Below are positions 1 to 9,816 of a DNA stretch of 24,236 nucleotides, piece by piece (positions within the stretch are counted from its first letter, which is position 1; the number at the start of each line of letters is the position of its first letter). This stretch comes from Ruminococcus sp. Its GTDB lineage: Bacteria > Bacillota > Clostridia > Oscillospirales > Ruminococcaceae. A model generated the notes under the pieces. That model did not search any database. It was not told the DNA's origin and worked only from the letters and a program-made list of their open reading frames with translations. The translations under genes were made by a program, and so were the position numbers. The stretch covers positions 1 to 24,236 of the forward strand of contig NZ_DXUU01000045.1 of NCBI RefSeq assembly GCF_019417665.1, read 5' to 3'.

Positions 1-82
1 CGAATTTTTTGTAAACTCTGCTCCACAACTATTGACTTTTCTTAGCTGGACTTTTTTGAAGCTCTAACCTTTATAAAACAAA
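1..82. other. Left-edge stretch downstream of the PP2C gene; nothing identified
   Basis: This is the minus-strand 3' flank of the phosphatase gene. I see no hairpin followed by a T tract and no start codon with a convincing ribosome site. The operon may therefore continue beyond the window edge, but nothing here can be named. Confidence 0.4.
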
Positions 83-811
83 TCACTTTATCCATACGGC
101 AATGGCAGAGAAATTATCCATATCTCTGTCCTTTCCGCGCCGCACAATAATTTCTACCATCTGATCGACCCACTCAGAAACGCTCTTGCTCTTTTTCAAA
201 GTCCTGCACATTTCCCGCTCGTAGATCAATTCCCAAAATCCGTCAGAACAGAGCAAAAAACTCTGACAACTGTCCAGAGGCATACTCTTCGATTCGGTGC
301 ACTCAATAATACGTTTTGTTGAGCCAAATGCCTTTGTAAGCTTATTCCGATCCGGATGATTGCGGATCTTACGTTCACGCAATTCCTTAGACAGCACCAA
401 CATCTGGGGCACGCTATGGTCAATGGTACGCAGCACCACTTTGTTTTTTCGAAATAGATACAGCCGGGAATCACCGATATGCGCCCATTTCGCAGTATTG
501 TCACGGATCACAAGAGACACGGCCGTTGTCATCATGGAAGTTGTCTCATGGCGCTGCTTCTTTTCCCAAGCCAGCTTTTCCTGAGCTTCTACATAGGCAT
601 CTTTCAAGAATTTTTCTGTAATTTCTTCATTTTTAAATTTTCCGCAGATTGATTGTGCCACCATCTGCGATGCCACTTCACCTTTTCCATGACCGCCCAG
701 TCCGTCTGCCAGGGTAAAGCAATAGCTGTCATCTTTTTTTGCCACGCAAACATTGTCCTCATTGACCTGCCGCTTTCCGATGTTTGTAAAGATCTCATAC
801 TGTACTGCCAT
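83..811 (-). CDS. PP2C-family protein serine/threonine phosphatase
   Basis: A cytoplasmic metal-dependent phosphatase of the PP2C (PPM/Stp) family that removes phosphate from Ser/Thr residues; 242 residues is the usual size of a single-domain bacterial enzyme. All signature motifs are visible: N17-E-D-N, D36-G-x-G-G, G113-D-S-R, S189-D-G and D232-N-x-S, which supply the metal-binding aspartates. There is no membrane segment. The ATG at 811 is chosen because GGGAGG lies 7 nt before it; an in-frame ATG at 835 lacks a good site. The start overlaps the end of the FHA gene by 17 nt, so translation is probably coupled. The neighbour can bind phosphothreonine, so the two likely form one phospho-signalling module. 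No Ser/Thr kinase gene is present in the window. Confidence 0.93.
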   Translation of the reverse strand: MAVQYEIFTNIGKRQVNEDNVCVAKKDDSYCFTLADGLGGHGKGEVASQMVAQSICGKFKNEEITEKFLKDAYVEAQEKLAWEKKQRHETTSMMTTAVSLVIRDNTAKWAHIGDSRLYLFRKNKVVLRTIDHSVPQMLVLSKELRERKIRNHPDRNKLTKAFGSTKRIIECTESKSMPLDSCQSFLLCSDGFWELIYEREMCRTLKKSKSVSEWVDQMVEIIVRRGKDRDMDNFSAIAVWIK

Positions 812-2105
812 ATGTGCCTCCCTGCTTTTCTGCATCTGTTTCTAGTACAATGCGGCATGGGACATCTCCGAATGTTAACGCATCATTATGTTCCAGCTGT
901 ACCGGCACGCCCTTTGGAATACGTACCCCATTTTTTCGGATACCGGTGGAGGAAAAATCAGTTACTGTATAATAATCATGCTCAAAATCATAACTCAACA
1001 GCGCATGATAAGCGGAAACATGAACACTGTCAAAAAAGATCCCCACCTTTTCCTGAGTAACACCATGCAGTCTGCCAATGCCAATTCCTTCGGGATCAAT
1101 TTGCAGTTTTCGGTTTTTGCAAATAAGAAATGCTTTTGTATCCGGCTCATCATGAAGAATGAGAATGGTACCGCTGTTGTGAGAGGAAGTTTGCGGATGA
1201 TACGAAATGTTACCAACTTGTGGTACGGATCCGGGGATCTGCGTCGAAACACCATCTGTAGTTCCGCCCTGTGCTTTTCTCAGCTGTGCCATAAGACCGC
1301 CGCCTGAAGGCTTTGCCGATTCTTCTCCATGTGCTTTGGAGAACAATTTCAACGATGGGATCCGTAGTTTCCCCTGAGTACCGCTGCCAGAAACAGCACT
1401 CTGCACTGGTATCTGCGGAACTGCTTGTGCCACTTCTACCAGATCCTGACGTACTTCGTACTGTTCACCATTCCGGGTGATCATATGTTCTCTGCGAGAA
1501 TCCGGCGTTGTATTTTGTTTCCCTGCTGCATCCCCTGTTTCTCCTAGAAACAGATTCAGATCTTCCCGAATGGTCAGAATATCCGCCTTCTGCTCGCTGA
1601 TCGTATCGTAAAGCTTTTGAAAATCGCCGTTTTCATCAAAAGAATTAACATCCAAATAAACATGTTCCAAAAGATCCATGAAAAAACTGCGCAGGTTCAT
1701 CTCCTGTTCTTGATTTTTCAACGGAAAACAAAGCAATGCAATACTCATGGTTGCCGGATCCAGATAGATATCCCCGATCTGAATGGAGATTTGAGTATAG
1801 GGCAGCATATAGTAACTGCACCGTTCCAGATGATCCAGAACGGTCACAGCGATCTCTGCGAATCGCTTTTTGTTTATGGCAAAGTGCTTCAGATATTCTT
1901 CCAGCGTTTTCATGAAGGAAATATCATATTCCAGTGCATGAATATACCCGTTCTCTGTTACAAACCGTATGGGCAACAGACAGTGCATCTCCCGCTGATT
2001 CCGCCGGATCATTTCCACGGAGATCATATCCAGGACATCCTGCGACTGCAGAGTATAGGTCAACTTCTGCTCGGTTTTCTCAAACTTACAAAACTCCACG
2101 CTCAT
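795..2105 (-). CDS. DUF6382 and FHA domain protein
   Basis: A 436-residue cytoplasmic protein. The N-terminal half (about 1-185) resembles the DUF6382 module found before FHA domains in Clostridia; this is recognised by eye and the module has no established function. Residues 190-315 form a low-complexity Ser/Gly/Gln/Pro linker. The C-terminal 315-425 is an FHA domain, a phosphothreonine reader, with the expected G344-R, S364-x-x-H367 and N392-G elements. The start at 2105 lies 15 nt after the stop of the WG-repeat gene and has only a modest ribosome site (AAAGAGTGG). It overlaps the PP2C gene. In the genomic context of Tad genes it probably binds a phosphorylated partner in or near the pilus machine; that role is inferred. 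Confidence 0.88.
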   Translation of the reverse strand: MSVEFCKFEKTEQKLTYTLQSQDVLDMISVEMIRRNQREMHCLLPIRFVTENGYIHALEYDISFMKTLEEYLKHFAINKKRFAEIAVTVLDHLERCSYYMLPYTQISIQIGDIYLDPATMSIALLCFPLKNQEQEMNLRSFFMDLLEHVYLDVNSFDENGDFQKLYDTISEQKADILTIREDLNLFLGETGDAAGKQNTTPDSRREHMITRNGEQYEVRQDLVEVAQAVPQIPVQSAVSGSGTQGKLRIPSLKLFSKAHGEESAKPSGGGLMAQLRKAQGGTTDGVSTQIPGSVPQVGNISYHPQTSSHNSGTILILHDEPDTKAFLICKNRKLQIDPEGIGIGRLHGVTQEKVGIFFDSVHVSAYHALLSYDFEHDYYTVTDFSSTGIRKNGVRIPKGVPVQLEHNDALTFGDVPCRIVLETDAEKQGGTYGSTV

Positions 2106-2120
2106 TCCACTCTTTCTCTT

Positions 2121-3503
2121 TTAATCATACTGGTACATCCAGACATGTACCAGGATATCTTCTTCATCCAGCACTGCCACAAAGGAACCATCTGCATAGA
2201 CCGGTGTCATACTCAGATAAGTGTCCTCCAGCATGACGTTCTCCTCTGCATCGATCAGCGTCCAGCCATCCTCCAGCTTTACGGACGCATAACCGCAGCA
2301 ATAGGAATTGGCATCCTCATAAGTTCCTTCCAACTGTGTTTTGCCGTCAATGGTCACAAATCCCCAGCGTCCATTCTGCATTTTGACAGCACACGCCTCT
2401 CTGGACGCAAAAGGCTTCACCTCGGTATACGCTTCCTCTGACAGCCGCTTTCCCTCCAGATCATACAATGCATATTTACCGTCAGTTTTACCCCAGAATA
2501 CACCGTATTGCGTACTGAATCCATTTTCGTCTACCAAAATATCCTCAAATGTTTCGTTTCCCACCGGCTGGAATTCACTGTTAATGAGCATCCATTTGCC
2601 ATCTTGTTCTACTGCGGCATAGCCGTTGGAAAAGCATCCGGCATAGGTATATTCCACATGATACGCCTGCATATCCGTATCCAGATAGCCGTATTTTCCC
2701 TTTTGCTCATCGGGGATTTCCTGCTCCAATGTGTCCTCTGTGCCCATTTGAAATGGCGCATAATTCTCAGAAAAACTACCAAGCCAGTTTACGGCAAAAT
2801 CCGGAACTCTGCGACGGTATGCATCTTTATCCACATAGCAATATTCGCCGTCCTGACAAACGGGAAAATAACCGCCTCCAAGAAATCCGGCATCTTCATA
2901 GACAACATCCAACATTAGATCACTGTCCGCCCCGGCAACACCGTATGCGCCGTTCAACTGTACCACTGCGCTGGCTGCTGTACCATCCATGGGAAAGACA
3001 TATTTCCCGATAGCATCATAACCAAGATATTCCTCATAAGAAACGACTGAATGCAGCCGAAGCATGTAGTTTTCCATGGTTTCCTTCCAGCGGTCTGTAC
3101 AGCTTTCCTGCCGCAAGGCAGTTTGCACATCTTTGTATGCAGTCTGATAATCCTCTTCCTCCAGTGACGCTTCAATGAGAATCTGACAGGTCTCCATATC
3201 CTGGGGATTTTTCGTATATGCCTTTCGAAGTGTGGAAAGATAATTTTCTGTTTCGCCTAGCTCCTCGTACAGACTGGCAATTTTATATGTCAGATCCAGA
3301 TTTTCCGGCCGCATTGTCTGTGCATCCTGATAGGCATAAATGGCATCAATATAAATTTTCTTTGCCTCGTACTTCTCTGCCTTTTCAATGCACGCATCAT
3401 AAGCTGCTTCTTCCTTGCCATTCACGGATAAAATATTTTTCCATGAGCCAAAGCACAGCACGATCATCAGCACCAGTACCAGTGGCCCCACCAGTTTTTT
3501 CAT
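2121..3503 (-). CDS. Membrane-anchored TPR and WG-repeat protein
   Basis: A 460-residue protein with an N-terminal hydrophobic segment (about 4-20) after MKK, best read as a signal anchor or uncleaved signal. Residues 30-135 contain helical tetratricopeptide-like repeats (A-Y-x-x-A spacing, N-P-Q-D and R-P-E-N turns). Residues 165-455 carry several WG/KWG-type repeats, for example G-K-Y-G-Y, G-K-W-M-L and G-R-W-G-F, which form beta-rich units usually linked to protein binding. It is probably on the outer face of the membrane. The ATG at 3503 is preceded by AGGAGAGGG with 7 nt spacing; an earlier in-frame TTG at 3527 is unlikely. It lies 20 nt after the prepilin peptidase stop, so it may be an accessory pilus assembly or surface protein. 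No enzymatic motif is seen. Confidence 0.82.
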   Translation of the reverse strand: MKKLVGPLVLVLMIVLCFGSWKNILSVNGKEEAAYDACIEKAEKYEAKKIYIDAIYAYQDAQTMRPENLDLTYKIASLYEELGETENYLSTLRKAYTKNPQDMETCQILIEASLEEEDYQTAYKDVQTALRQESCTDRWKETMENYMLRLHSVVSYEEYLGYDAIGKYVFPMDGTAASAVVQLNGAYGVAGADSDLMLDVVYEDAGFLGGGYFPVCQDGEYCYVDKDAYRRRVPDFAVNWLGSFSENYAPFQMGTEDTLEQEIPDEQKGKYGYLDTDMQAYHVEYTYAGCFSNGYAAVEQDGKWMLINSEFQPVGNETFEDILVDENGFSTQYGVFWGKTDGKYALYDLEGKRLSEEAYTEVKPFASREACAVKMQNGRWGFVTIDGKTQLEGTYEDANSYCCGYASVKLEDGWTLIDAEENVMLEDTYLSMTPVYADGSFVAVLDEEDILVHVWMYQYD

Positions 3504-3523
3504 GATAACACCCTCTCCTATTT

Positions 3524-4198
3524 TCAAGAAAAAATATCATACAATACAGCTGCTGCCAGAATAAATGGTGACATGGGAACAGTATCCTTGAACCGGAGCT
3601 TTCTTGCCACCAACAAAACGATACAGACGACTGCCGTAAACAGGCATGTGTAAAACAGCACATTCAGCACACCGATCATCCCATAAAACAAGCCCAGCAC
3701 GGAAAAAAGTTTCACATCGCCAGCACCCAGTCCGCCTTGCGAGATCAGCTTACAGATCAACAAAATTCCGCCGCCGGTCAGCAGTCCCAGTCCGCTGCGC
3801 AAAAGCAATGCACCGATCTCTGAAAAATCAAATGCACGTATGGCATCCACCGCAAAAAACAAGATCCAGACACTCAGCAGCCCGGCGACTAGTCCGTTGG
3901 GGATCTTTTTCACAGACAAGTCAATGCTTGCAATGACTGCCAGAAAATGCAGAACTGCCTGCTCCCGCAATGCAGTATCCCAGGAAAGCCTGTAATAGAT
4001 GGTCAGCCCGATGATCACTGCACCAATGCATATATGACATATTGTCATTGGGATCCAGATCCGTTTTGCCATCAGCACCTGCTGCAAATGCTGTGGCTTT
4101 TTCTTGTCATTGATATAGTAGTACCGATAGTACAGCCCCGGTATAACACTGAGCAGCGCAAATAGCCCGGACACGATGCAGGTTAACATGATTTCCAT
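3524..4198 (-). CDS. cpaA: Tad-type prepilin peptidase (A24 family, CpaA/TadV-like)
   Basis: A 224-residue polytopic membrane protein of the aspartic type IV prepilin peptidase family. It cleaves the leader of Flp-type pilins and TadE-like pseudopilins at the cytoplasmic membrane face. The two catalytic aspartates expected for the family are D93, in a S-I-D-L context followed by K-K-I-P-N, and D161 in the G-A-G-D-V-K motif. The N-terminal methyltransferase region of large PilD enzymes is absent, as is normal for Tad peptidases. The ATG at 4198 has AGGAGG 6 nt upstream; an in-frame start at 4246 would overlap the upstream gene. It lies 16 nt after the second TadE-like gene, whose product and the other pilins are its likely substrates. 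Confidence 0.93.
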   Translation of the reverse strand: MEIMLTCIVSGLFALLSVIPGLYYRYYYINDKKKPQHLQQVLMAKRIWIPMTICHICIGAVIIGLTIYYRLSWDTALREQAVLHFLAVIASIDLSVKKIPNGLVAGLLSVWILFFAVDAIRAFDFSEIGALLLRSGLGLLTGGGILLICKLISQGGLGAGDVKLFSVLGLFYGMIGVLNVLFYTCLFTAVVCIVLLVARKLRFKDTVPMSPFILAAAVLYDIFS

Positions 4199-4214
4199 AC
4201 CTATCCTCCTATGC

Positions 4215-5495
4215 TCAACTTTCCATCTCACACTGGTCGTATACAATCTTCACTTCATAACCCTTACCTGTAAATTTCTTATCTTCCATCAGTTCGGCAA
4301 CAATTGCATCAATATCTCCTGAAAACTGTTTTGCATTCTCCGGAACAACAATGACCATCTGATACTTGGTACTGTCATTCAGTGTTTTCTCTTCACCGCT
4401 GCCTTCCAGTGTAACCTTTCCGTTCACTTTATCCACTTCATTATACATCTCACCCATATACTGACTGACCCTATTCTTCAATACCTTTTTATCAAGCGTA
4501 TAAGTACCGTCTTCATTTTTTGCTGTTACTTTGGAATCGAAAAAGTGAATGGATTTGATCTTGGTCAGCGTATTGCTGGATTCATCATACAGGTCAAAGC
4601 CAGTGCCATTCTTTATGCTCAAACCATAGCCACCCTTGGTTTCCATGTATGACACAATTTTCTTTCCTCGTTCTCCCTGTCCTGCAATATCCCAGAGGCT
4701 AAACAGATTTTTCAGGTTCTTATCATCGCCTGTACCGCTGCCTTTATAATGGATCCATGCTGCGGTACATGCCGTCTGCTGTACGTAGATATCTCCGTCA
4801 TACATGCCAAAGGTCAGTGCTTTCAGATTGACCTTATAATTAAGTACCACGTTGATGGTATATCCATCGGCAAGAAAGGAAGAGCGCTCAAAGTGCAGAC
4901 CATCCTTGCCGTCCTTGATGCCGTTCGCTTTGAGATAAGCGTCCAGATCAGAAGCCGAGATATATTTCGGGAAGAGCATGGAGCAAATCGGATCTGCGAT
5001 CAAACAGCCCACCAACCGGTTGGTACCGCTTTGGACAGTCAGATTCAGAATAATGCCCAGCTGTTCATTCCAGTCTGTGGTGGAAATACTGTTTTTCAGT
5101 GTCGCAGCAGAAGACACTGCACTGTTGGCATTGTTTCCCACTGTCTCTATTTGCTGCATGATATTACCGTAGTTTCCGGAGCTGACAGAACCAGCCAGCT
5201 TTTGCAAATCGCCAATTGCATTCTCTGCATTTGTGATATTTTCGTTTAGCGTAGTCGTATCCGGCTTTTCAGCCGGACTGTCCGGCAGCAGTCCTGCTTT
5301 TTCCACGATGTAATAATACTGGGAAACTTCCTTTGCCACCTGATCCACTGCGTATTGGGTAGACGCTTCCAGGCGCATCAGCATAGAAAACATGAGTACA
5401 GCCATAAAGCCCAGAATAAATACGATCAGTCCCAAAAGGGTCTCAATGGCAATATCACCTTTTTCATTGCGTTTCACTTGTTTCAGCCACTTCAT
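4215..5495 (-). CDS. TadE-like pseudopilin, long form
   Basis: A 426-residue protein with a type IVb prepilin-like N terminus: a basic leader ending E-K-G, then D-I-A-I-E with glutamate at +5, followed by a hydrophobic helix (about 18-42). This is the pattern processed by the Tad prepilin peptidase. The remaining 380 residues are predicted to be extracytoplasmic and are much longer than in ordinary TadE proteins (about 150-200). A Ser/Ala/Asn-rich helical stretch spans roughly 80-150, and a C-terminal part follows that I do not recognise. The start has GGAGGG about 6 nt upstream. It sits between the DUF5702 gene (12-nt gap) and the peptidase gene, and probably acts as a minor pilin or pseudopilin. 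Confidence 0.85.
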   Translation of the reverse strand: MKWLKQVKRNEKGDIAIETLLGLIVFILGFMAVLMFSMLMRLEASTQYAVDQVAKEVSQYYYIVEKAGLLPDSPAEKPDTTTLNENITNAENAIGDLQKLAGSVSSGNYGNIMQQIETVGNNANSAVSSAATLKNSISTTDWNEQLGIILNLTVQSGTNRLVGCLIADPICSMLFPKYISASDLDAYLKANGIKDGKDGLHFERSSFLADGYTINVVLNYKVNLKALTFGMYDGDIYVQQTACTAAWIHYKGSGTGDDKNLKNLFSLWDIAGQGERGKKIVSYMETKGGYGLSIKNGTGFDLYDESSNTLTKIKSIHFFDSKVTAKNEDGTYTLDKKVLKNRVSQYMGEMYNEVDKVNGKVTLEGSGEEKTLNDSTKYQMVIVVPENAKQFSGDIDAIVAELMEDKKFTGKGYEVKIVYDQCEMES

Positions 5496-5507
5496 CTGTA
5501 TCCCTCC

Positions 5508-8500
5508 TTAATACCCCATGACACTATGATAATGCAGCTGCGATTTTCCGGGATTGTTCCAAAGGGTACTCAATCCGCTGTACAGACCATCATCCTCTGC
5601 TTCTGTCTGCCCATTGACATTTGCCTCATAGGAGAAAATGGTATTCAGTTCCACAGTGGCGTCAATTTCCACCAACGTGTATGCAGTTCCCAGGTGGTAT
5701 TCCTTTTTGCCTGTGGTTTGCAGATCTGCGTTCTGATTCATATTGACCTGGATCAGTGCTGCACAGCGCTGGAGCATGGCGTCTTCGTTGGTCATCAATC
5801 CGACCAGGGTGAAGATCTTGACGTATTGCTTGTAGTTCAAAGTCAGACCTTTTCCCTTTGACTTCGGGTCAGCTTCTGTGACAGAACTGCCGCTCTTCTT
5901 GGATGATTTCATATATTTTTCCATGGCATCGTTGATCTTGTCCTTGGCGCCTTCTTTCAATTTGCCTGTCGCCTTATCAACACCATTTTCAACCGCTTGA
6001 CTTAATTCTTTACTGCCGTTTTCAATTACAGTCTTTATATTAGCTTTGAGCGGATCCGTGATTTTACTATCAATCGCATCTCCGACACGTTTTTGAATCT
6101 CAGTAACCACATTTTTTGCATTTAACGGTTCTGTCACAGAAGTGATTTTACCAGAAACAGTATTAACAATACTATCAATACCCATTTCAGCCAATGCTTG
6201 TTTTTCCGCATTTTTGATGACATCTGGTGCATCGCTTTCATCAATAATCGCTTCAACATGTTCAATAGACGATTTGATACTTTTATTCATTTCATCTACA
6301 TTATTTAACATTTCATCTAAGCCGGTTTTCGCATACAGATCTAATATCGCAGAAGAAATTGATGCATTCAGCGCATTTTTCAAAGACTCCATCGCTGAAT
6401 CCACCTGACCTTCCACAAAATTCGTCAGAGATTGCGTTGCATTTTCTAATTGTTCCTCTGCAATTCCCTTCAGAAGCTCTGCACTTTTATCAATTGCCGC
6501 ATTCGTCACATTATTCAAGATGCCGCTGATGCTGCACGACCATGTCTCTCTCGACTTCATAATCGGAACGTCGTAGCCCTGTGACAGCTTCCATAAGTCA
6601 ATTCCCGATTCTGCCAGAGACAAAATAACAGTTACAATCGCTTGTACAATGGGAATGCCAAACACCGTCCAGCCTGCAATTGCTGTCGCAATATTCAATG
6701 CGATTTCCTGTACTTCCGCAGATGTAAAGGCATAGATCGTGTTGAATACAAAGCGTATGCCATAAATCACGCCCATGGTCTTTCCCACAGCGCCGCCGAC
6801 ATCACCGCCCCAGATGATATACTCCTGTTCGTATAAGTAATGGTGATTGCTTGCCAGAATATTTCCTTCCAGAGAGGTTTCTTTTTTATCTGACACTTTG
6901 CCATTTTCCAGATCAGTGGTATAACAGCTGAACATATTGGTGAAATATTCTTCTACATATGCTTTACTGATCGCTTCATTTGCAAGATTTACAATTTTGG
7001 TCATAAAGTCGCCGGCGCTTTTAAGTGTATTTTTTTGATTTTCAGCTTTTGTTTTATTATCTCCGTCCTTATCTTCGTCACCTTTGATCTCATCAATGCT
7101 GCCAGAGGTATTTCCTCCAATTTTTTGTGCATCGCTGGCACTACCGCTGCCTTCCGGTGCGCTTTCACCATTATCGATTCCGGTGATATCTTTAAAAGCA
7201 GCCGGTGCTGACAGTTCATTTGATTCTGTATTTCCAGGTTTGCGTCCTTCAATCGATGAAGCTGTTGAGACATTATCCGCTTTCGTATTTGTTTTTTCAT
7301 TGGCCTCTTTTTGGTCATCTGTTAGAGTGGAATTATTTGTACTTTTCCCTTGTAATTCATCTTTATATTGTGTTTTCTTAGTTTCATCATTATTTTGCAG
7401 CTTTGTCGTAATATTGATCAGTTTCTCATAAAAGGTCTTTGCATTCTGATCTGCATTGCCGCCAAAATAGGTGTTATAAATATAATTGCTGTCTCTTGTC
7501 ACACCATTGGTACTGGTTGTATTCAGAGCTACCTGCACAAAGCCAAACTGTATAAAATATGCGCCGCCGTTCCGCTGTACTGCATTTTTCATATCACCTG
7601 GTGTGCCGGTCACTTCTTTCCCGTTCTGCTGGAAATAATTCTTCATGCAGTCGCTTGCCATACCGGAAGCATCTTTTGACTTGGTAAGATCGATCTGCGT
7701 AGCCGTATTGTATGTGCTTTCTGTTCTCCATTTACCGCCGGTAACGCTGTTTGCCACAAATGTCTCTGCATTCAGCTGACCACTGCTGACCGCCTTTTCT
7801 CCGAAATACGTGATAGAATCAATATAATTAAAGTAATCCTCATACGCTTTTTTCTGGTTATATGCAAAGGTCTTCAGTGCCTCCACTTCATCCAGCACTA
7901 TTTTGTTTTCTTCCGCATCATGAGTCGCCTGCATGGTATTCTTTGTACCGCCGTCAGGTGTTTTTTTAATTTCACCATCCCACTTATCTAATGAAGTATG
8001 TACTTCCTTGGCATACTTCAAGACGTTGTCCATATCTGTACAAACCGTACCGATCTTTTCTTTTACGGTTTTCAGCTGACCAACATATTCGCTGATCTTA
8101 TTATTGGCATTTCCAAACTGGGTTTTCGCTGTGTTCAGATATACGTCACGTTTGGATGCACATGCATTGATGACACTTTGCAACATGCCACGCAAATCCG
8201 GCGAAAAGGAGCTTGTCAGATTTTCATATGTATCCTTATTTTTTATTTCGGACACATCAATAATACCATCGGTTTTTGTAACAAGCGTGCATCCGCAAAT
8301 TTCTTCCAATAAATAAATATAAGCACAAACTAGTTTGTATTTCTGCCACTGTGCAAATGAAAAAGAATTTGTATCTACACCAGAAATTGAAATTTTACCG
8401 AGAGAATCAGTTGATGTATTTGCCTTCCATTCATTGTTGCTGTTGATAATTGTCAGACAGTCTCCAAGTGCTTTAAAATAATCTTCACCATAATTGTACC

Positions 8501-9803
8501 ATGTTTGATGAATACCACATAATTTCCCCAATTCATCAAAACTATGTTTCTGCAAAAAATTATAATAGGCTGTAATAAATTCAACCGAATCTGTTTTATT
8601 CTGGACTTCTATTAATTCAGTGTAAACTTCCTGAAAAGCACTCTTGTTATTTTCCACCATACCTTCAAGCTCATCAAAATTTGCTTTCAGTGCAATCGTA
8701 TTTTCAAGTTTCTGGGAATTATAGGAAGATTCCCACAAATGAATTACCTGTGCTGGATCCTCCGGATTTGTAATTTCTTCATTCATCATGCCAATAAAAC
8801 TTGACATTGCGGAGTCCATACTTTCAGTCTGAGTTTCTCGCTTGATAAATGAATAATCATATGTTTCTGTGGATGTATTTGCTTTCAATTTGTAGTACGA
8901 AAGATCTTTTAATGCTGTTTCGATACCACTCTTTGTTGTGGTATCAATATCCGCAATATGCACATTCTGCGAAGTATCCCAGAAAGTATACAGGTTCTTG
9001 AAATAGATCAGATTTTCCGTTGCAGACTGCAAATCAGCGTAAACTGTATCAGTTGAACCTGCGTTTCCGACCCTTGCATCAAAATAAGAAGCAGCATTTT
9101 TTCCAGCAATGCTATCCAGTTGAATTACAGCATCATTATAAGCATAAATGGAATTTTTCGCATTTTCACAGGCTTCCTGCAAAGAGTCGCAGCTTTTTGT
9201 ATAATCGATCTGTGCACCGATTGCCTCTGTCTGTTGCTCTGTCCCCTTGAACATCTCCAGCTTATCCATAATGTCCGCTGCAAACATAATCGGTGCTTTG
9301 TACTTCATATACTCCACGATCTGCCGCTTCATGACAGCCGGGTTGCCGAGGGTAGAAGAGGAATTCCCGGTTACCTGAAGGTCACTGACATCCATAGCAA
9401 GATGGTTCACCAGTTCATCCGGATTCACTGAATCGCCTCCAAGGATCTGCCTTGTTACCGTGTCAGTCATCTGATTGATATAATCACGAGTTGGATCATT
9501 TTCTGCAACACCCAATTCCGTCAGTGTGCCCGCCATGGTATTGCTGAAGTAGGCAGAAAACGTAGTCTCCAGATCATTCAGATTATCGCACATGGCAAAA
9601 AGTCCATATGCATCTTTCAGTGCCGCATCATAGGTAGAAAGTGCCGTATTCATAGTCAGATCTCCCGCCCCGGAGACTGCCGTCTTTGCACTCATGACAC
9701 GTGTGCCGTCCACGATCATAGTCGCATATGTCATCATAGGCAGCATGATCAGAATCAGGATCAGCGACACCGAGCCGCGCACCTTCCGGAAAAAATGTAA
9801 CAT
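5508..9803 (-). CDS. Giant DUF5702 (TadG-like) pilus-associated protein
   Basis: A 1431-residue protein. A short basic N terminus and one hydrophobic helix (about 9-30) anchor it; the following segment (I-V-D-G-T-R) is like the TadG/DUF5702 proteins of clostridial Tad loci. The C-terminal portion (about 1320-1430), with a Y-V-K-I-F-T-L-V-G-L core and a following A-L-I-Q-V-N-M segment, matches my recollection of DUF5702. Between them lie long helical, Asn/Thr/Lys-rich regions, an acidic low-complexity stretch (about 810-935), a strongly hydrophobic region (about 990-1083) that could cross the membrane, and a heptad-like helical region (about 1090-1310). GGGGG lies 8 nt before the ATG. TadG-like proteins are thought to be minor, possibly tip or anchoring, parts of the pilus; that role is inferred. 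Confidence 0.85.
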   Translation of the reverse strand: MLHFFRKVRGSVSLILILIMLPMMTYATMIVDGTRVMSAKTAVSGAGDLTMNTALSTYDAALKDAYGLFAMCDNLNDLETTFSAYFSNTMAGTLTELGVAENDPTRDYINQMTDTVTRQILGGDSVNPDELVNHLAMDVSDLQVTGNSSSTLGNPAVMKRQIVEYMKYKAPIMFAADIMDKLEMFKGTEQQTEAIGAQIDYTKSCDSLQEACENAKNSIYAYNDAVIQLDSIAGKNAASYFDARVGNAGSTDTVYADLQSATENLIYFKNLYTFWDTSQNVHIADIDTTTKSGIETALKDLSYYKLKANTSTETYDYSFIKRETQTESMDSAMSSFIGMMNEEITNPEDPAQVIHLWESSYNSQKLENTIALKANFDELEGMVENNKSAFQEVYTELIEVQNKTDSVEFITAYYNFLQKHSFDELGKLCGIHQTWYNYGEDYFKALGDCLTIINSNNEWKANTSTDSLGKISISGVDTNSFSFAQWQKYKLVCAYIYLLEEICGCTLVTKTDGIIDVSEIKNKDTYENLTSSFSPDLRGMLQSVINACASKRDVYLNTAKTQFGNANNKISEYVGQLKTVKEKIGTVCTDMDNVLKYAKEVHTSLDKWDGEIKKTPDGGTKNTMQATHDAEENKIVLDEVEALKTFAYNQKKAYEDYFNYIDSITYFGEKAVSSGQLNAETFVANSVTGGKWRTESTYNTATQIDLTKSKDASGMASDCMKNYFQQNGKEVTGTPGDMKNAVQRNGGAYFIQFGFVQVALNTTSTNGVTRDSNYIYNTYFGGNADQNAKTFYEKLINITTKLQNNDETKKTQYKDELQGKSTNNSTLTDDQKEANEKTNTKADNVSTASSIEGRKPGNTESNELSAPAAFKDITGIDNGESAPEGSGSASDAQKIGGNTSGSIDEIKGDEDKDGDNKTKAENQKNTLKSAGDFMTKIVNLANEAISKAYVEEYFTNMFSCYTTDLENGKVSDKKETSLEGNILASNHHYLYEQEYIIWGGDVGGAVGKTMGVIYGIRFVFNTIYAFTSAEVQEIALNIATAIAGWTVFGIPIVQAIVTVILSLAESGIDLWKLSQGYDVPIMKSRETWSCSISGILNNVTNAAIDKSAELLKGIAEEQLENATQSLTNFVEGQVDSAMESLKNALNASISSAILDLYAKTGLDEMLNNVDEMNKSIKSSIEHVEAIIDESDAPDVIKNAEKQALAEMGIDSIVNTVSGKITSVTEPLNAKNVVTEIQKRVGDAIDSKITDPLKANIKTVIENGSKELSQAVENGVDKATGKLKEGAKDKINDAMEKYMKSSKKSGSSVTEADPKSKGKGLTLNYKQYVKIFTLVGLMTNEDAMLQRCAALIQVNMNQNADLQTTGKKEYHLGTAYTLVEIDATVELNTIFSYEANVNGQTEAEDDGLYSGLSTLWNNPGKSQLHYHSVMGY

Positions 9804-9816
9804 CCTCAGTTCCCCC

